Assembly: GCF_000473065.1 (NCBI RefSeq)
Contig: NZ_AXAZ01000022.1
Location: 1-64,000 of the forward strand
Length of the DNA stretch: 64,000 nucleotides
Source: Bradyrhizobium sp. WSM1743
Lineage (GTDB): Bacteria; Pseudomonadota; Alphaproteobacteria; Rhizobiales; Xanthobacteraceae
Direction of reading: 5' to 3'
Under the pieces are notes generated by a model that ran no database searches, was not told the origin of the DNA, and was given only the letters and a program-made list of their open reading frames with translations. The position numbers and the translations under genes were made by a program. Shown one piece after another: positions 9,094 through 17,813 of this stretch (position 1 is its first letter; the number at the start of each line of letters is the position of its first letter).

Positions 9094-10731
9094 ATGGACG
9101 CGATAAACCAACCCCTGCTTGCCGTGCGCGACCTCTCGGTGGCCTTTCACCAGGGCGGCGCCACCACGCTCGCGGTCGACAAGGTCTCGTTCCAGATCAA
9201 GCGCGGCGAGTGCGTGGCGCTGGTCGGCGAGTCCGGCTCCGGCAAGTCGGTCAGCGCGCTCTCGATCTTGAAGCTGCTGCCGTACCCGAACGCCTCGCAT
9301 CCTTCGGGCAGCATCCGTTTCAAGGGGCAGGAGCTGATCGACCAATCCGAGCAGCAGATGCGGGAGATCAGAGGCAGCGACATCTCCATCATCTTCCAGG
9401 AGCCGATGACCTCGCTCAATCCGCTGCATACGATCGAGGCGCAGATCGGCGAGATCATCCAGCTGCATAATCCCACCAGCAATGCCGAGGCGCGCAGACG
9501 GACGCTGGAGCTGCTGACCCAGGTCGGCATTCCCGAGCCCGAGACTCGGCTGAAGAGCTATCCGCACCAGCTCTCCGGCGGCCAGCGCCAGCGCGTGATG
9601 ATCGCGATGGCGCTCGCCAACGAGCCGGATCTGTTGATCGCGGACGAGCCGACCACGGCGCTCGACGTCACCGTGCAGGCGCAGATCCTGGCGCTGCTTG
9701 CCGAGATCCGCTCGCGCCTCGGCATGAGCCTGCTGTTCATCACCCACGATCTCGGCATCGTCCGCCGCATCGCCGACACGGTTTGCGTCATGAAGGGCGG
9801 CGTGATCGTCGAGCAGGGGCCGGTCGAGCAGGTCTTCAAGACCCCGAAACATCCCTATACGCGCGACCTGCTCGCGGCGGAGCCGAAGCCCGATCCGGCG
9901 CCGCCGCAGCCGGGTGCGCCGGTGGTGATGTCGGCCGATGATCTCAAAGTCTGGTTTCCGATCAGGCGCGGCTTGATGCGCAAGACGGTCGGCCACATCA
10001 AGGCGGTTGACGGCGTCAGCGTCGCCGTGCGCAAGGGCGAGACCCTCGGCGTCGTCGGCGAATCCGGCTCGGGCAAGACCACGCTGGGGCTGGCGCTGTT
10101 GCGGCTGATCTCCTCGAACGGCCGCATTGTGTTCCTCGGCAATGACATCCAGGGTCTGCGCTTCAAGGAGATGCGCCCCTTCCGGCGCGACATGCAGATC
10201 GTGTTCCAGGATCCGTTCGGCTCGCTCTCACCGCGCATGTCGGTCGCCGACATCATCGCCGAGGGCCTCTCCGTGCATCAGCCGAACCTGTCGCGCGAGG
10301 AGCGCGAGGCGCGGGTCGTCAAGGCGCTCGAGGATGTCGGGCTCGATCCGGATACGCGCTTCCGCTATCCGCACGAATTCTCCGGCGGCCAGCGCCAGCG
10401 CATCAGCATCGCGCGAGCGGTGGTGCTGGAGCCGGATTTTGTCGTGCTGGACGAGCCGACCAGCGCGCTCGACATGCTGTTCCAGGCGCAGATGGTCGAT
10501 CTCTTGCGCGAGCTCCAGCGCAAGCGTGACCTCACCTACATGTTCATCTCGCACGACTTACGCGTCGTCGCCTCGCTCGCCAGCCATCTCATCGTGATGC
10601 GCGGTGGCAAGGTGATGGAGGAGGGGCAAGCTGCCGAGCTGTTCAGGAATCCGAAGACGGATTACACCCGCGCGCTGTTCGCCGCGGCGTTCCGGCTGGA
10701 AACGGCCGGGAATGGGTCGGTGGCGACGTAG
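9094..10731 (+). CDS. yejF: Oligopeptide ABC transporter ATPase with two nucleotide-binding domains
   Basis: A fused double ATPase of 545 residues energising the Yej importer. The first domain has Walker A GESGSGKS (about 44-51), signature LSGGQRQRV (about 160) and Walker [13 protein letters not shown] (about 181). The second has GESGSGKTT (about 321), FSGGQRQRI (about 428) and [11 protein letters not shown] (about 451). Both look catalytically complete. A C-terminal oligopeptide/dipeptide transporter extension ([12 protein letters not shown]) follows domain one. Only 4 bp separate it from the permease. It ends the operon. Confidence 0.95.
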   Translation: MDAINQPLLAVRDLSVAFHQGGATTLAVDKVSFQIKRGECVALVGESGSGKSVSALSILKLLPYPNASHPSGSIRFKGQELIDQSEQQMREIRGSDISIIFQEPMTSLNPLHTIEAQIGEIIQLHNPTSNAEARRRTLELLTQVGIPEPETRLKSYPHQLSGGQRQRVMIAMALANEPDLLIADEPTTALDVTVQAQILALLAEIRSRLGMSLLFITHDLGIVRRIADTVCVMKGGVIVEQGPVEQVFKTPKHPYTRDLLAAEPKPDPAPPQPGAPVVMSADDLKVWFPIRRGLMRKTVGHIKAVDGVSVAVRKGETLGVVGESGSGKTTLGLALLRLISSNGRIVFLGNDIQGLRFKEMRPFRRDMQIVFQDPFGSLSPRMSVADIIAEGLSVHQPNLSREEREARVVKALEDVGLDPDTRFRYPHEFSGGQRQRISIARAVVLEPDFVVLDEPTSALDMLFQAQMVDLLRELQRKRDLTYMFISHDLRVVASLASHLIVMRGGKVMEEGQAAELFRNPKTDYTRALFAAAFRLETAGNGSVAT

Positions 10732-10738
10732 GAATTGG

Positions 10739-10853
10739 CGTCATTCCGGGGCGCGCGTAGCGCGAACCCGGAATCCAGAGATGACGGCGCGAGATTCTCA
10801 GGTGCGCAATTGCGCACCATAGTTCACGCGCTGCGCGCGTGCCCCGCAATGAC
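10739..10853. repeat. Composite palindromic repeat (cruciform family)
   Basis: The element opens with CGTCATTCCGGGGC and closes with GCCCCGCAATGAC. Inside are an ACCCGGAATCC block and the perfect palindrome GGTGCGCAATTGCGCACC (10801-10818). The same end sequences occur at 37772-37864 in this window. It sits 8 bp after yejF, between convergent genes. Confidence 0.75.
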
Positions 10854-10861
10854 AAGAATAA

Positions 10862-11716
10862 TCAGAGCCGCTTGACCGCCACGACCTCGCTGCCGGCCTG
10901 CCTGATCCGCGCAATCGCGGGCTCGATCGGTTCGATCACGGTCGCCATGTGATAGGCATTGGCGTGAACCATGGTGTTGCCATCGCGGACGATGGCGACA
11001 TGGCCCTTCCAGAAAATCAGGTCGCCGCGCAGCAAGCTGCCTCGCTCACGCGGCTCCAGGGTACGTCCGAGACCCGCCAGCTGCATGTCGCTGTCGCGCG
11101 GGCAGCCGATGCCGGCAGCGGTCAACGACACCTGCACGAGGCCCGAGCAATCGATGCCGAGGCTGCTCTTGCCGCCCCACAGATAGGGCGTGCCGACGAA
11201 GCGCTCGGCGACGGCAACGATATCCGGCTCGCGATGATCTAGCGGAACGAGATGCGTCTTCGGCAAGAATGCCCCGTCGCGCGTCACGGCGAAGCTGCCA
11301 TCCTCGCGCACGATTGTCAGCTTTGACCCCAGTACCAGCGTGTCGGCGGGCGGCAGCTTGATCGACGGGCCGGGAAACGCAAACGTCCGAAGTACGCTGA
11401 CCATGTGCGTCGGCGCGGCCGTCGGCTTCAAGAGCGCCGCGTCGGGAAGCCAGCCGACATAGCCATCGCTCTTGAGCTGGCCCCAGGCCCAACCCTCGCC
11501 GTTGCGGTCGTAGACCGTGACGCGCTCGCCGCGCAGCGTCTCCGTCATCAGCATCGCGCTCGAGGACGGCTGCTCGCGCACCGGCGCGATCGCTTCGATC
11601 ACCTCGAATTCTTCCCCGGTGACGAAGCGCTCCGCTTCGACCTTGCCTTCGAGATATTTCGCGGCGATATCGCCCCGCGCCGGCGTCAGCCTTGGATCGT
11701 GTCTTGGATCATGCAT
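10862..11716 (-). CDS. NlpC/P60 family cell-wall hydrolase with SH3-like N-terminus
   Basis: A 284-residue C40 peptidase predicted to cut peptidoglycan peptide bonds. The N-terminal part (about residues 40-130) looks like a bacterial SH3-like wall-binding domain (GERVTVYDRNGEGWAWGQL). The C-terminal NlpC/P60 domain carries the catalytic Cys in GIDCSGLVQ (about residue 191), His in GHVAIV and the second polar His in HANAYHM. No signal peptide is evident. Its start overlaps the end of the upstream aminopeptidase by 8 bp, so the two are coupled and may recycle muropeptides together. Confidence 0.9.
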   Translation of the reverse strand: MHDPRHDPRLTPARGDIAAKYLEGKVEAERFVTGEEFEVIEAIAPVREQPSSSAMLMTETLRGERVTVYDRNGEGWAWGQLKSDGYVGWLPDAALLKPTAAPTHMVSVLRTFAFPGPSIKLPPADTLVLGSKLTIVREDGSFAVTRDGAFLPKTHLVPLDHREPDIVAVAERFVGTPYLWGGKSSLGIDCSGLVQVSLTAAGIGCPRDSDMQLAGLGRTLEPRERGSLLRGDLIFWKGHVAIVRDGNTMVHANAYHMATVIEPIEPAIARIRQAGSEVVAVKRL

Positions 11717-13082
11717 AGCGCTCGCTCAGCAATGCGTAGATGGCGCGCGCGGCCTGGCACTCGCCGCCCTCGGGCCGCGCCGGCTTCGCCGATGGCGTCC
11801 AGCCGTAGATGTCGACATGCAGCCAGCTCTTGGCGTGCTCGATGAAGCGCTGCAGGAACAGGGCGCAGGTGATCGAGCCGGCAAAGCCGCCCGACGGCGC
11901 ATTGGTGATGGTGGCGGTCTTGGAGTCCAGCCACGCATCGTAAGGCAGCCACAGCGGCATGCGCCACAATGGATCGTTCTCCTTCACTGCGCAGCGCGCG
12001 ACGTCGGCGGCCAGGGTCTCATCATTGGTGTAAAAGGGCGGTAAATCCGGCCCGAGCGCAACGCGCGCCGCGCCGGTCAGTGTACCGAGGTCAATCAGAA
12101 GATCCGGCTTCTCCTCGTCCGCCAGCGCCAGCGCGTCGGCAAGCACGAGCCGGCCTTCCGCGTCGGTGTTGCCGATCTCGACCGTGATGCCCTTGCGCGA
12201 CGTAAAGATGTCGAGCGGACGGAAGGCATTGCCCGCGACAGCGTTCTCCACCGCCGGAATCAGCACGCGCAGTCGCACCTTCAGCTTCGCATCCATCACC
12301 ATGCGCGCCAGCGCGAGCACGTTGGCGGCGCCGCCCATGTCTTTCTTCATGATCAGCATGCCGCTCGACTGCTTCAGGTCGAGCCCGCCGGTGTCGAAGC
12401 ACACGCCTTTGCCCACCAACGTCACCTTGGGATGTTCAGGATCGCCCCAGCCGATGTCGATCAGCCGCGGCGCGCGGCTAGAGGCCATGCCGACGGCGTG
12501 GATCAACGGGAAGTTCGTCTTCAGATCCTCGCCGCTGGTGCAGGCGAAGCTTGCGCCGAACTCGGCGGCGAGCGCCTGGGCGGCTGCGGCGAGTTCCGAC
12601 GGGCCCATGTCGTTGGACGGCGTGTTGATGAGGTCGCGCGCGAGCATTGCGGCATCGGCGATCCGCTCGATCTCGGCCGCGTCGACACCGTCTGGCGGCA
12701 CCAGCCGGACCTCGGGGCGATCAGCCTTGCGGTAGCGGGCGAAGCGATAGCATCCCAGTGCGAAGGCGAGCGCCGCCAGCCGCGCATCGTGCGGTTCATT
12801 GGCAAAGCGATAGGTGCCCGGCGGCAGCAGGCCGGGCAGGGCGCCGGGTCGGAACAGGTCGCGCGATCTGGCACCCGCGTCTTCGAGTCCGAACAGCACC
12901 TGTGCGATGGCGCCGTCGGACGCGGGCAGCGCCAGATAGCCGCCTGGCTTGGCGGCAAAGGCGCTCGCGCTCGCGAACTGGCGTTGCGCCGGCGGCAGCG
13001 TCTCGGCGACCTGATCCCAGCTCGATTTGGTGACGAAGATGATCGGGGTGGCGGTGGGTGACGTCTCGAAGACAGAAGGCAT
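11709..13082 (-). CDS. M17 family leucyl aminopeptidase
   Basis: A 457-residue cytosolic di-metal aminopeptidase. The metal-binding and catalytic motifs are all visible: GKGVCFDTGGLDLK, MKKDMGGAA, then the M17 signature NTDAEGRLVLADAL and DLGTLTGAAR. It is shorter than PepA and lacks the typical DNA-binding-type N-terminal domain, as in the YbaK/PepB-like subgroup of alphaproteobacteria. It is upstream of, and overlaps, the NlpC/P60 gene. The substrate is inferred to be short peptides. Confidence 0.92.
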   Translation of the reverse strand: MPSVFETSPTATPIIFVTKSSWDQVAETLPPAQRQFASASAFAAKPGGYLALPASDGAIAQVLFGLEDAGARSRDLFRPGALPGLLPPGTYRFANEPHDARLAALAFALGCYRFARYRKADRPEVRLVPPDGVDAAEIERIADAAMLARDLINTPSNDMGPSELAAAAQALAAEFGASFACTSGEDLKTNFPLIHAVGMASSRAPRLIDIGWGDPEHPKVTLVGKGVCFDTGGLDLKQSSGMLIMKKDMGGAANVLALARMVMDAKLKVRLRVLIPAVENAVAGNAFRPLDIFTSRKGITVEIGNTDAEGRLVLADALALADEEKPDLLIDLGTLTGAARVALGPDLPPFYTNDETLAADVARCAVKENDPLWRMPLWLPYDAWLDSKTATITNAPSGGFAGSITCALFLQRFIEHAKSWLHVDIYGWTPSAKPARPEGGECQAARAIYALLSERYA

Positions 13083-13282
13083 TGGCGGGTCCGGATCGTC
13101 GGATCAAGCAGGTCATGCGAACGGACGAGACTTCGCAGAGTTTCGCCGCCGCTGCAATCGGCTTTGCCGTCACCGTTCAGCGAGCCGCTACTCGCCGCAA
13201 GGGGGCCATGCTAGGTTCCGGGAGCGGCCGCCAGATGTGGAGATCGCCGGCGACCGACGAGGAAGCGCCGGGAGGAAATGCG

Positions 13283-13486
13283 ATGGAATTCGTGTGGAGC
13301 GTGGTCACATTCATCGGCCAGGCCGTCGAGGCGATTCTTGGCTATGTCGAGCATCACCATTGGATCTTCGCGTTCCTTGCCGGCGGTTACGTCTTCTATC
13401 TCCACGACCGCTCCATCCACGCGCGATTCGATGCGCTCGACAAGCGCGTCGACGAGATCCGCAAGCGGCTCGCCATCGAATATTGA
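13283..13486 (+). CDS. Small membrane protein of unknown function
   Basis: 67 residues from an ATG at 13283 preceded by GGAGG (13271-13275), a good ribosome-binding site. It has one central hydrophobic segment (about residues 26-43, WIFAFLAGGYVFYL) and a charged C-terminal helix with heptad character (RFDALDKRVDEIRKRLA). I do not recognise a family. The longer frame upstream has no sensible start and overlaps the aminopeptidase leader. Confidence 0.6.
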   Translation: MEFVWSVVTFIGQAVEAILGYVEHHHWIFAFLAGGYVFYLHDRSIHARFDALDKRVDEIRKRLAIEY

Positions 13487-13769
13487 CCTGGCGAGACGAA
13501 ACCGTCCTCGGGCGGATCTCGTATCTCACGCCGAGAACTGCCGTTCGCATGGACACAATCGCAGGGCTTTACTAGCGCCTTGGTTGTGGCATTATTGACG
13601 AACATTTTAGATTGTGTTGCTCGCTCTGCATGCTCCGAACGCAGACACGCGGCGGCACGTGATTGATACCTGCCCAGCTTCATTCTTGGCTGATGCGGCC
13701 TGAATCCGTTGGTCGAAGCATTTCTCTCATCGTTTGGGCGGCGCAGCATTTGCAGATGAGCGGCGCAAA

Positions 13770-14831
13770 ATGGATAGATCGTTCGTTATTGCGCAGATTT
13801 CCGACCTGCATCTGGACGGGTCGGGCCGGCTGCTCCCGACCATCGAGACACTCACGGCCGCGATTCGCGAGAACATGACGGGCGTCACGGATGTCCCCGA
13901 TCGCATCCTGCTGATCACGGGGGATCTGGTGGACGACCCGACGCCGCGCGCGCTCGACGAGGCGCTCGCCGTCATCGCGTCCTTCCGGCAGACCGGGCTG
14001 TTCACCGACATCCAGGCCGTTGCCGGCAATCGCGATGCCAAGCGGCCGAGCCAGCGTGCAGGCCGTCATGACGCATACGATTATCTGCACCTGCCGCGGA
14101 CCTCGAAGAGTATCTACTACCGGCAGGCAGGCCTCGACCTGGTGCTGCTCGATTCCAATCGCGCAAGCCTCATGACGCTCGCGAGCGGCAAGATCGACGA
14201 GAGCGCTTACCAGGCGATGGTCGCAGATTCCGCCCGGCTGAGCGCCGAGCTCGCGGGCAGCATGGGTTGTGCGGGGCGTGCCGATTATGCCGAGCCGGCG
14301 GAAAACCTGGTGCGTGTGCTGGCCCTGCACCATCATCCGCTGCCGCAGGCGACCGGCGAAGGAAAGCGCTTTCTCGGCGTGCCCGACGAACCGCTGATGT
14401 ATCTCGCCGCACCCGCGACCTTCCTCGAGGCCGCCACCTCGATCAACGTCGATCTGGTTCTGCACGGTCATCGCCATGTCGAGGGACTGACCCGCTATTC
14501 CATTCCCGATCCGCGCGCGACGTCGCGCGAGAGCGGGGAGGCGTTCTGGCGCACGATCTACGTGGTCTCCTGTCCATCCTCGACTGGGCAAGCCGGCGAT
14601 GCTGCCGGCTTCAACCTCATCCATTTCGGCCTCGCGTCCCGTGCCGCGCGCACGGAGCACCGTTTCGCGATCACTCGCTATTCAAGGCAGCGCAACGATT
14701 CCGTCTTCAGGCCGCTCGATTCGAACCTGCCGGACGGCGTCATCAGGCTGCCGGCAGGGCGGGACTTTTCCCGTGATCCGGCAGTCCAGTCGGCGATCGA
14801 CGCTCGGCCTCGAACTGGACCTCGGCGGTGA
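13770..14831 (+). CDS. Calcineurin-like metallophosphoesterase
   Basis: A 353-residue protein starting at the ATG at 13770, chosen because the metal-binding motif ISDLHLDG begins at residue 10. Further family motifs are GDLVDD (about 52-57), AGNRDA (in place of GNHD) and HGHRHVEG (about 232). The GNHD-to-GNRD change replaces the usual His after Asn. It resembles CpdA-type cyclic-nucleotide phosphodiesterases, but the substrate is not decidable. It stands alone, with the tadD leader following. Confidence 0.8.
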   Translation: MDRSFVIAQISDLHLDGSGRLLPTIETLTAAIRENMTGVTDVPDRILLITGDLVDDPTPRALDEALAVIASFRQTGLFTDIQAVAGNRDAKRPSQRAGRHDAYDYLHLPRTSKSIYYRQAGLDLVLLDSNRASLMTLASGKIDESAYQAMVADSARLSAELAGSMGCAGRADYAEPAENLVRVLALHHHPLPQATGEGKRFLGVPDEPLMYLAAPATFLEAATSINVDLVLHGHRHVEGLTRYSIPDPRATSRESGEAFWRTIYVVSCPSSTGQAGDAAGFNLIHFGLASRAARTEHRFAITRYSRQRNDSVFRPLDSNLPDGVIRLPAGRDFSRDPAVQSAIDARPRTGPRR

Positions 14832-14881
14832 AGGGCCGCCGTAACAATCGCCGCCGTGAGAGCGGTGGGCCCGAGACGGCG

Positions 14882-14902
14882 TTAACCGGCCGTTAGGGTT
14901 AA
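14882..14902 (+). promoter_or_regulatory. CtrA-like site upstream of tadD
   Basis: TTAA-N7-TTAG (TTAA at 14882-14885, TTAG at 14893-14896), followed by a third TTAA at 14899-14902, lies 55-75 bp before the tadD start. The CtrA consensus is TTAA-N7-TTAA. One base differs. Confidence 0.4.
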
Positions 14903-14956
14903 CATTCTATTGCTGGCGCGTTCGGCTCGGTCGAGCGGCTCGAGAGTCAAGGCGTC

Positions 14957-15784
14957 ATGCGTCAACGGATCAGTCTTACCCGGCTACTTGCCTCCACGTC
15001 GCTGGTCGCGACGATGGCGATGGGCCTCGGCGGCTGCACGGCCATGTCGAAACTCTCCGAGGTAACGGGCTCGGTCGGCCCTCGGGCGGAGGCTACTCCC
15101 GCCGATCGTGCGCCCAGCGATCCAGCGCGTGCCGTCGAAGTCTACGGCGACCGCTACCGCGCCAATCCCAAGGATGCCGACGCCGCACTCGCCTACGGTC
15201 AGGCCTTGCGGGCCAACGGCCAGCGCGCCCAGGCCGCCGCCGTGCTTGAGCAGGCGACCATCGCCAATCCCGGCAACAAGGCGCTGCTTGCCCAGTACGG
15301 CCGCGCACTCGCCGACAACGGTAATTTCCAGCAGGCCTACGACGTCCTGTCGAAGGCGCATTCGCCCGACAATCCGGACTGGCGCCTGCTCTCGGTACAG
15401 GGCACCGCGCTGGACCAGATGGGCCGTCATGAGGAGGCGCGATCCTATTACGCGAGCGCGCTGAAGATCGCACCGGGCGATCCCGGCGTGCTCTCCAATC
15501 TCGGCCTGTCCTACATGTTGTCTAGAGAGCTGCCGAAAGCGGAAGAGGCGCTGCGGCAGGCCTATGCCTCGCCGCGTGCGAGCGCCCGGGTGCGGCAGAA
15601 CCTCGCCTTGGTGGTCGGCCTCCAGGGCCGCTTCGCGGAAGCGGAGACCATCGTGAAGGCGGACCTGCCACCGGATCAGGCCGCGGCCAATGTCGCCTAT
15701 CTCAAGGATATGCTGAGCCGCAGCGACGCCCCGCGCGGCGCACCGAAGCGGACGCCGGTTGCTTCGCTAAGCCAGCCCGACTGA
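14957..15784 (+). CDS. tadD: TPR lipoprotein, Flp pilus assembly TadD
   Basis: A 275-residue pilotin-like component of the Flp pilus machine. The N-terminus has a signal with a lipobox-like LGGC (Cys at about residue 27). At least four tetratricopeptide repeats follow (for example DADAALAYGQALRANGQ and PGVLSNLGLSYMLSRELPKA). It is convergent with tadC, 51 bp away, so it is transcribed separately from the minus-strand cpa/tad run. A CtrA-like motif lies upstream. Confidence 0.9.
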   Translation: MRQRISLTRLLASTSLVATMAMGLGGCTAMSKLSEVTGSVGPRAEATPADRAPSDPARAVEVYGDRYRANPKDADAALAYGQALRANGQRAQAAAVLEQATIANPGNKALLAQYGRALADNGNFQQAYDVLSKAHSPDNPDWRLLSVQGTALDQMGRHEEARSYYASALKIAPGDPGVLSNLGLSYMLSRELPKAEEALRQAYASPRASARVRQNLALVVGLQGRFAEAETIVKADLPPDQAAANVAYLKDMLSRSDAPRGAPKRTPVASLSQPD

Positions 15785-15835
15785 TCAGATCTGATCTTCC
15801 TGGCCTTCGTGGCGGACCGTGCGGTCCAGCCCGGC

Positions 15836-16810
15836 TCATTGCATCTCCGTGACCTTGATGGCGGTGGGTCCGAGAATGACAACGAACAGCACCGGCAGGA
15901 AGAACAGGATCATCGGCACCGTGAGCTTCGGCGGCAGCGCGGCCGCCTTCTTCTCGGCCTCGTTCATGCGCATGTCGCGATTCTCCTGCGCCATGACGCG
16001 CAAGGAATGGCCGAGCGGGGTGCCGTAACGTTCCGCCTGCTGCAGCGCCAGACATACCGACTTGACTCCCTCGAGCCCGGTCCGCCGTGCCAGATTCTCA
16101 TAAGCGACCTTGCGATCCTGCAGATAGGACAGCTCGGCCGTGGTCAGGGTGAACTCCTCCGACAGCGCGATCGACTGGCCCACGATTTCGGTCGCAACCT
16201 TCCGGAATGCCATCTCGACCGACATGCCGGATTCGATGCAGATCAGGAGCAGGTCGAGCGCGTCGGGAAAGGCACGCTTGATCGAGAGCTGGCGCTTGGA
16301 GATCGCATTCCTGAGGAACAGCATTGGCGCCTGAAGGCCGAGATAGGCGGCGCCGACGCAGATGCCGATCTTGATCGGCATCGCCTGCTGCATATGTGCG
16401 ATCACGAAGACGTAGAGGACCGAGCCGATCAAGAGCACGATCGGGGCGACCATGCGGGCAAACAGGAAGGTGACATAGGGCGCCTGGCCACGGTAACCTG
16501 CCATGATGAGCTTGTCCCGCGCAGCTTCCTGCGCGAGCCATTTGGTCAGGTTGAAGTCCTCGACCACCTTGGAGACGAGTTGCTTCGGCGTCTGGCGCAG
16601 CGAGACCTTCTCGTTCTTGTTAAGACGCTCACGCTCGCGCTGCCGGATGCGCTCACGCTCGCTCGCCACCGCCTTCATGCGCTTGGAGAGGCCCTCGCCT
16701 GCGAACAACGGCATCACCAGCGTATAGACGGTGGCGCTCGCGGCGATGGCCGCGAGCAGCATGGTCATGAAACGGACGTCGTGCAGTTTCGAGACGAGGA
16801 ATTCGACCAT
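15836..16810 (-). CDS. tadC: Flp pilus assembly inner-membrane protein TadC
   Basis: A 324-residue type II secretion F-domain protein (GspF/TadC family) forming the inner-membrane platform with TadB. TM segments are seen near residues 12-33 and 110-150, and two near the C-terminus (ending PMILFFLPVLFVVILGPTAI). The cytoplasmic F-domain (FPDALDLLLICIESGMSVEMAF) lies in the middle. It is the last gene of the minus-strand run, 9 bp after tadB. Confidence 0.92.
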   Translation of the reverse strand: MVEFLVSKLHDVRFMTMLLAAIAASATVYTLVMPLFAGEGLSKRMKAVASERERIRQRERERLNKNEKVSLRQTPKQLVSKVVEDFNLTKWLAQEAARDKLIMAGYRGQAPYVTFLFARMVAPIVLLIGSVLYVFVIAHMQQAMPIKIGICVGAAYLGLQAPMLFLRNAISKRQLSIKRAFPDALDLLLICIESGMSVEMAFRKVATEIVGQSIALSEEFTLTTAELSYLQDRKVAYENLARRTGLEGVKSVCLALQQAERYGTPLGHSLRVMAQENRDMRMNEAEKKAAALPPKLTVPMILFFLPVLFVVILGPTAIKVTEMQ

Positions 16811-16819
16811 ACGACACCG

Positions 16820-17797
16820 TCAGAAATCGAAATTGATCATCTTCTTCATCACCAAGATGCCGATCGACATCCAGACGACGCAGCCGACCAGCATCAGCTG
16901 TCCGGTTGGATGAGTCCAAAGTACCGAGATATATTGCGGCGTCGTGAGATAGACCAGGAACATCACGATCGGCGGCAGCGAGCCGATGATGCCGGCCGAG
17001 GCCTTAGCCTCCATCGACATCGCCTGGATCTTTTCCTTCATCTTCTTGCGGTCGCGCAGCACCTTGGAGAGGTTGCCGAGCGCTTCGGAGAGGTTGCCGC
17101 CCGACTTCTGCTGGATCGACACCACGATGCCGAAGAAATTGGCCTCCGGCAGCGGCATGCGCTCGTAGAGCCGCGCGCAGGCCTCACCAAGGGGCATGCC
17201 GATCGCCTGCGTCTCGATGATGGTCAGGAACTCGCTGCGCAGCGGCTCGGGCGCATCGGCGGCCACGACCTTGATCGATTCGAACAGGGGAAGGCCCGCC
17301 TTGATGCCGCGGACGATCACGTCGACCGCGTCGGGCAGCGCAGCCAGGAACTTGGTTTCGCGACGCTTCTTCAGGAAGCCGAGTGCCCAGCGCGGCAGGC
17401 CGAAGCCGCCGGCAAAAGCAAGCCCGGCGGCGCCGATCAGGCCGCCGCCGCCGAACAGAGCGGCCGCGAAGAATACGCCCGCCACGACGGCGGACACGAT
17501 CCAGAATTTCTGCGGCGTCCAGTCGAGCCCCGCCTGCGACAGGCGGACGCTGAGCGGAGCGCTCTTCTCCTGCGCGCGCCGCGCCTCGAGGTCCTTGAGC
17601 GTGGTCTCGACCTGCTCGCGGCGCGAGCGCTGGGTCTTCTCGGCCTGACGGGCCGTGGGCGCCTCGGCGCGCGCGACCGAGGCGCGCCGGCTTTCCGCCT
17701 TTCGTTCCCCGGACAGCAGCGGATAGAGGAAGACCCAGGCGATGCCACCGACCGCTGCGGTGGCGAGGAAGGCGAGGGCGAGGACCTGCATGTTCAT
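16820..17797 (-). CDS. tadB: Flp pilus assembly inner-membrane protein TadB
   Basis: A 325-residue partner of TadC. The start at 17797 (MNMQVLALAFLATAAVGG) gives an N-terminal TM. A charged linker (about residues 30-75), two TM segments and the F-domain (LPDAVDVIVRGIKAGLPLFES) follow. Upstream in-frame sequence overlaps tadA and was rejected. The spacing to tadA is 16 bp. Confidence 0.92.
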   Translation of the reverse strand: MNMQVLALAFLATAAVGGIAWVFLYPLLSGERKAESRRASVARAEAPTARQAEKTQRSRREQVETTLKDLEARRAQEKSAPLSVRLSQAGLDWTPQKFWIVSAVVAGVFFAAALFGGGGLIGAAGLAFAGGFGLPRWALGFLKKRRETKFLAALPDAVDVIVRGIKAGLPLFESIKVVAADAPEPLRSEFLTIIETQAIGMPLGEACARLYERMPLPEANFFGIVVSIQQKSGGNLSEALGNLSKVLRDRKKMKEKIQAMSMEAKASAGIIGSLPPIVMFLVYLTTPQYISVLWTHPTGQLMLVGCVVWMSIGILVMKKMINFDF

Positions 17798-17813
17798 GGC
17801 GGTGCTGACCTGC

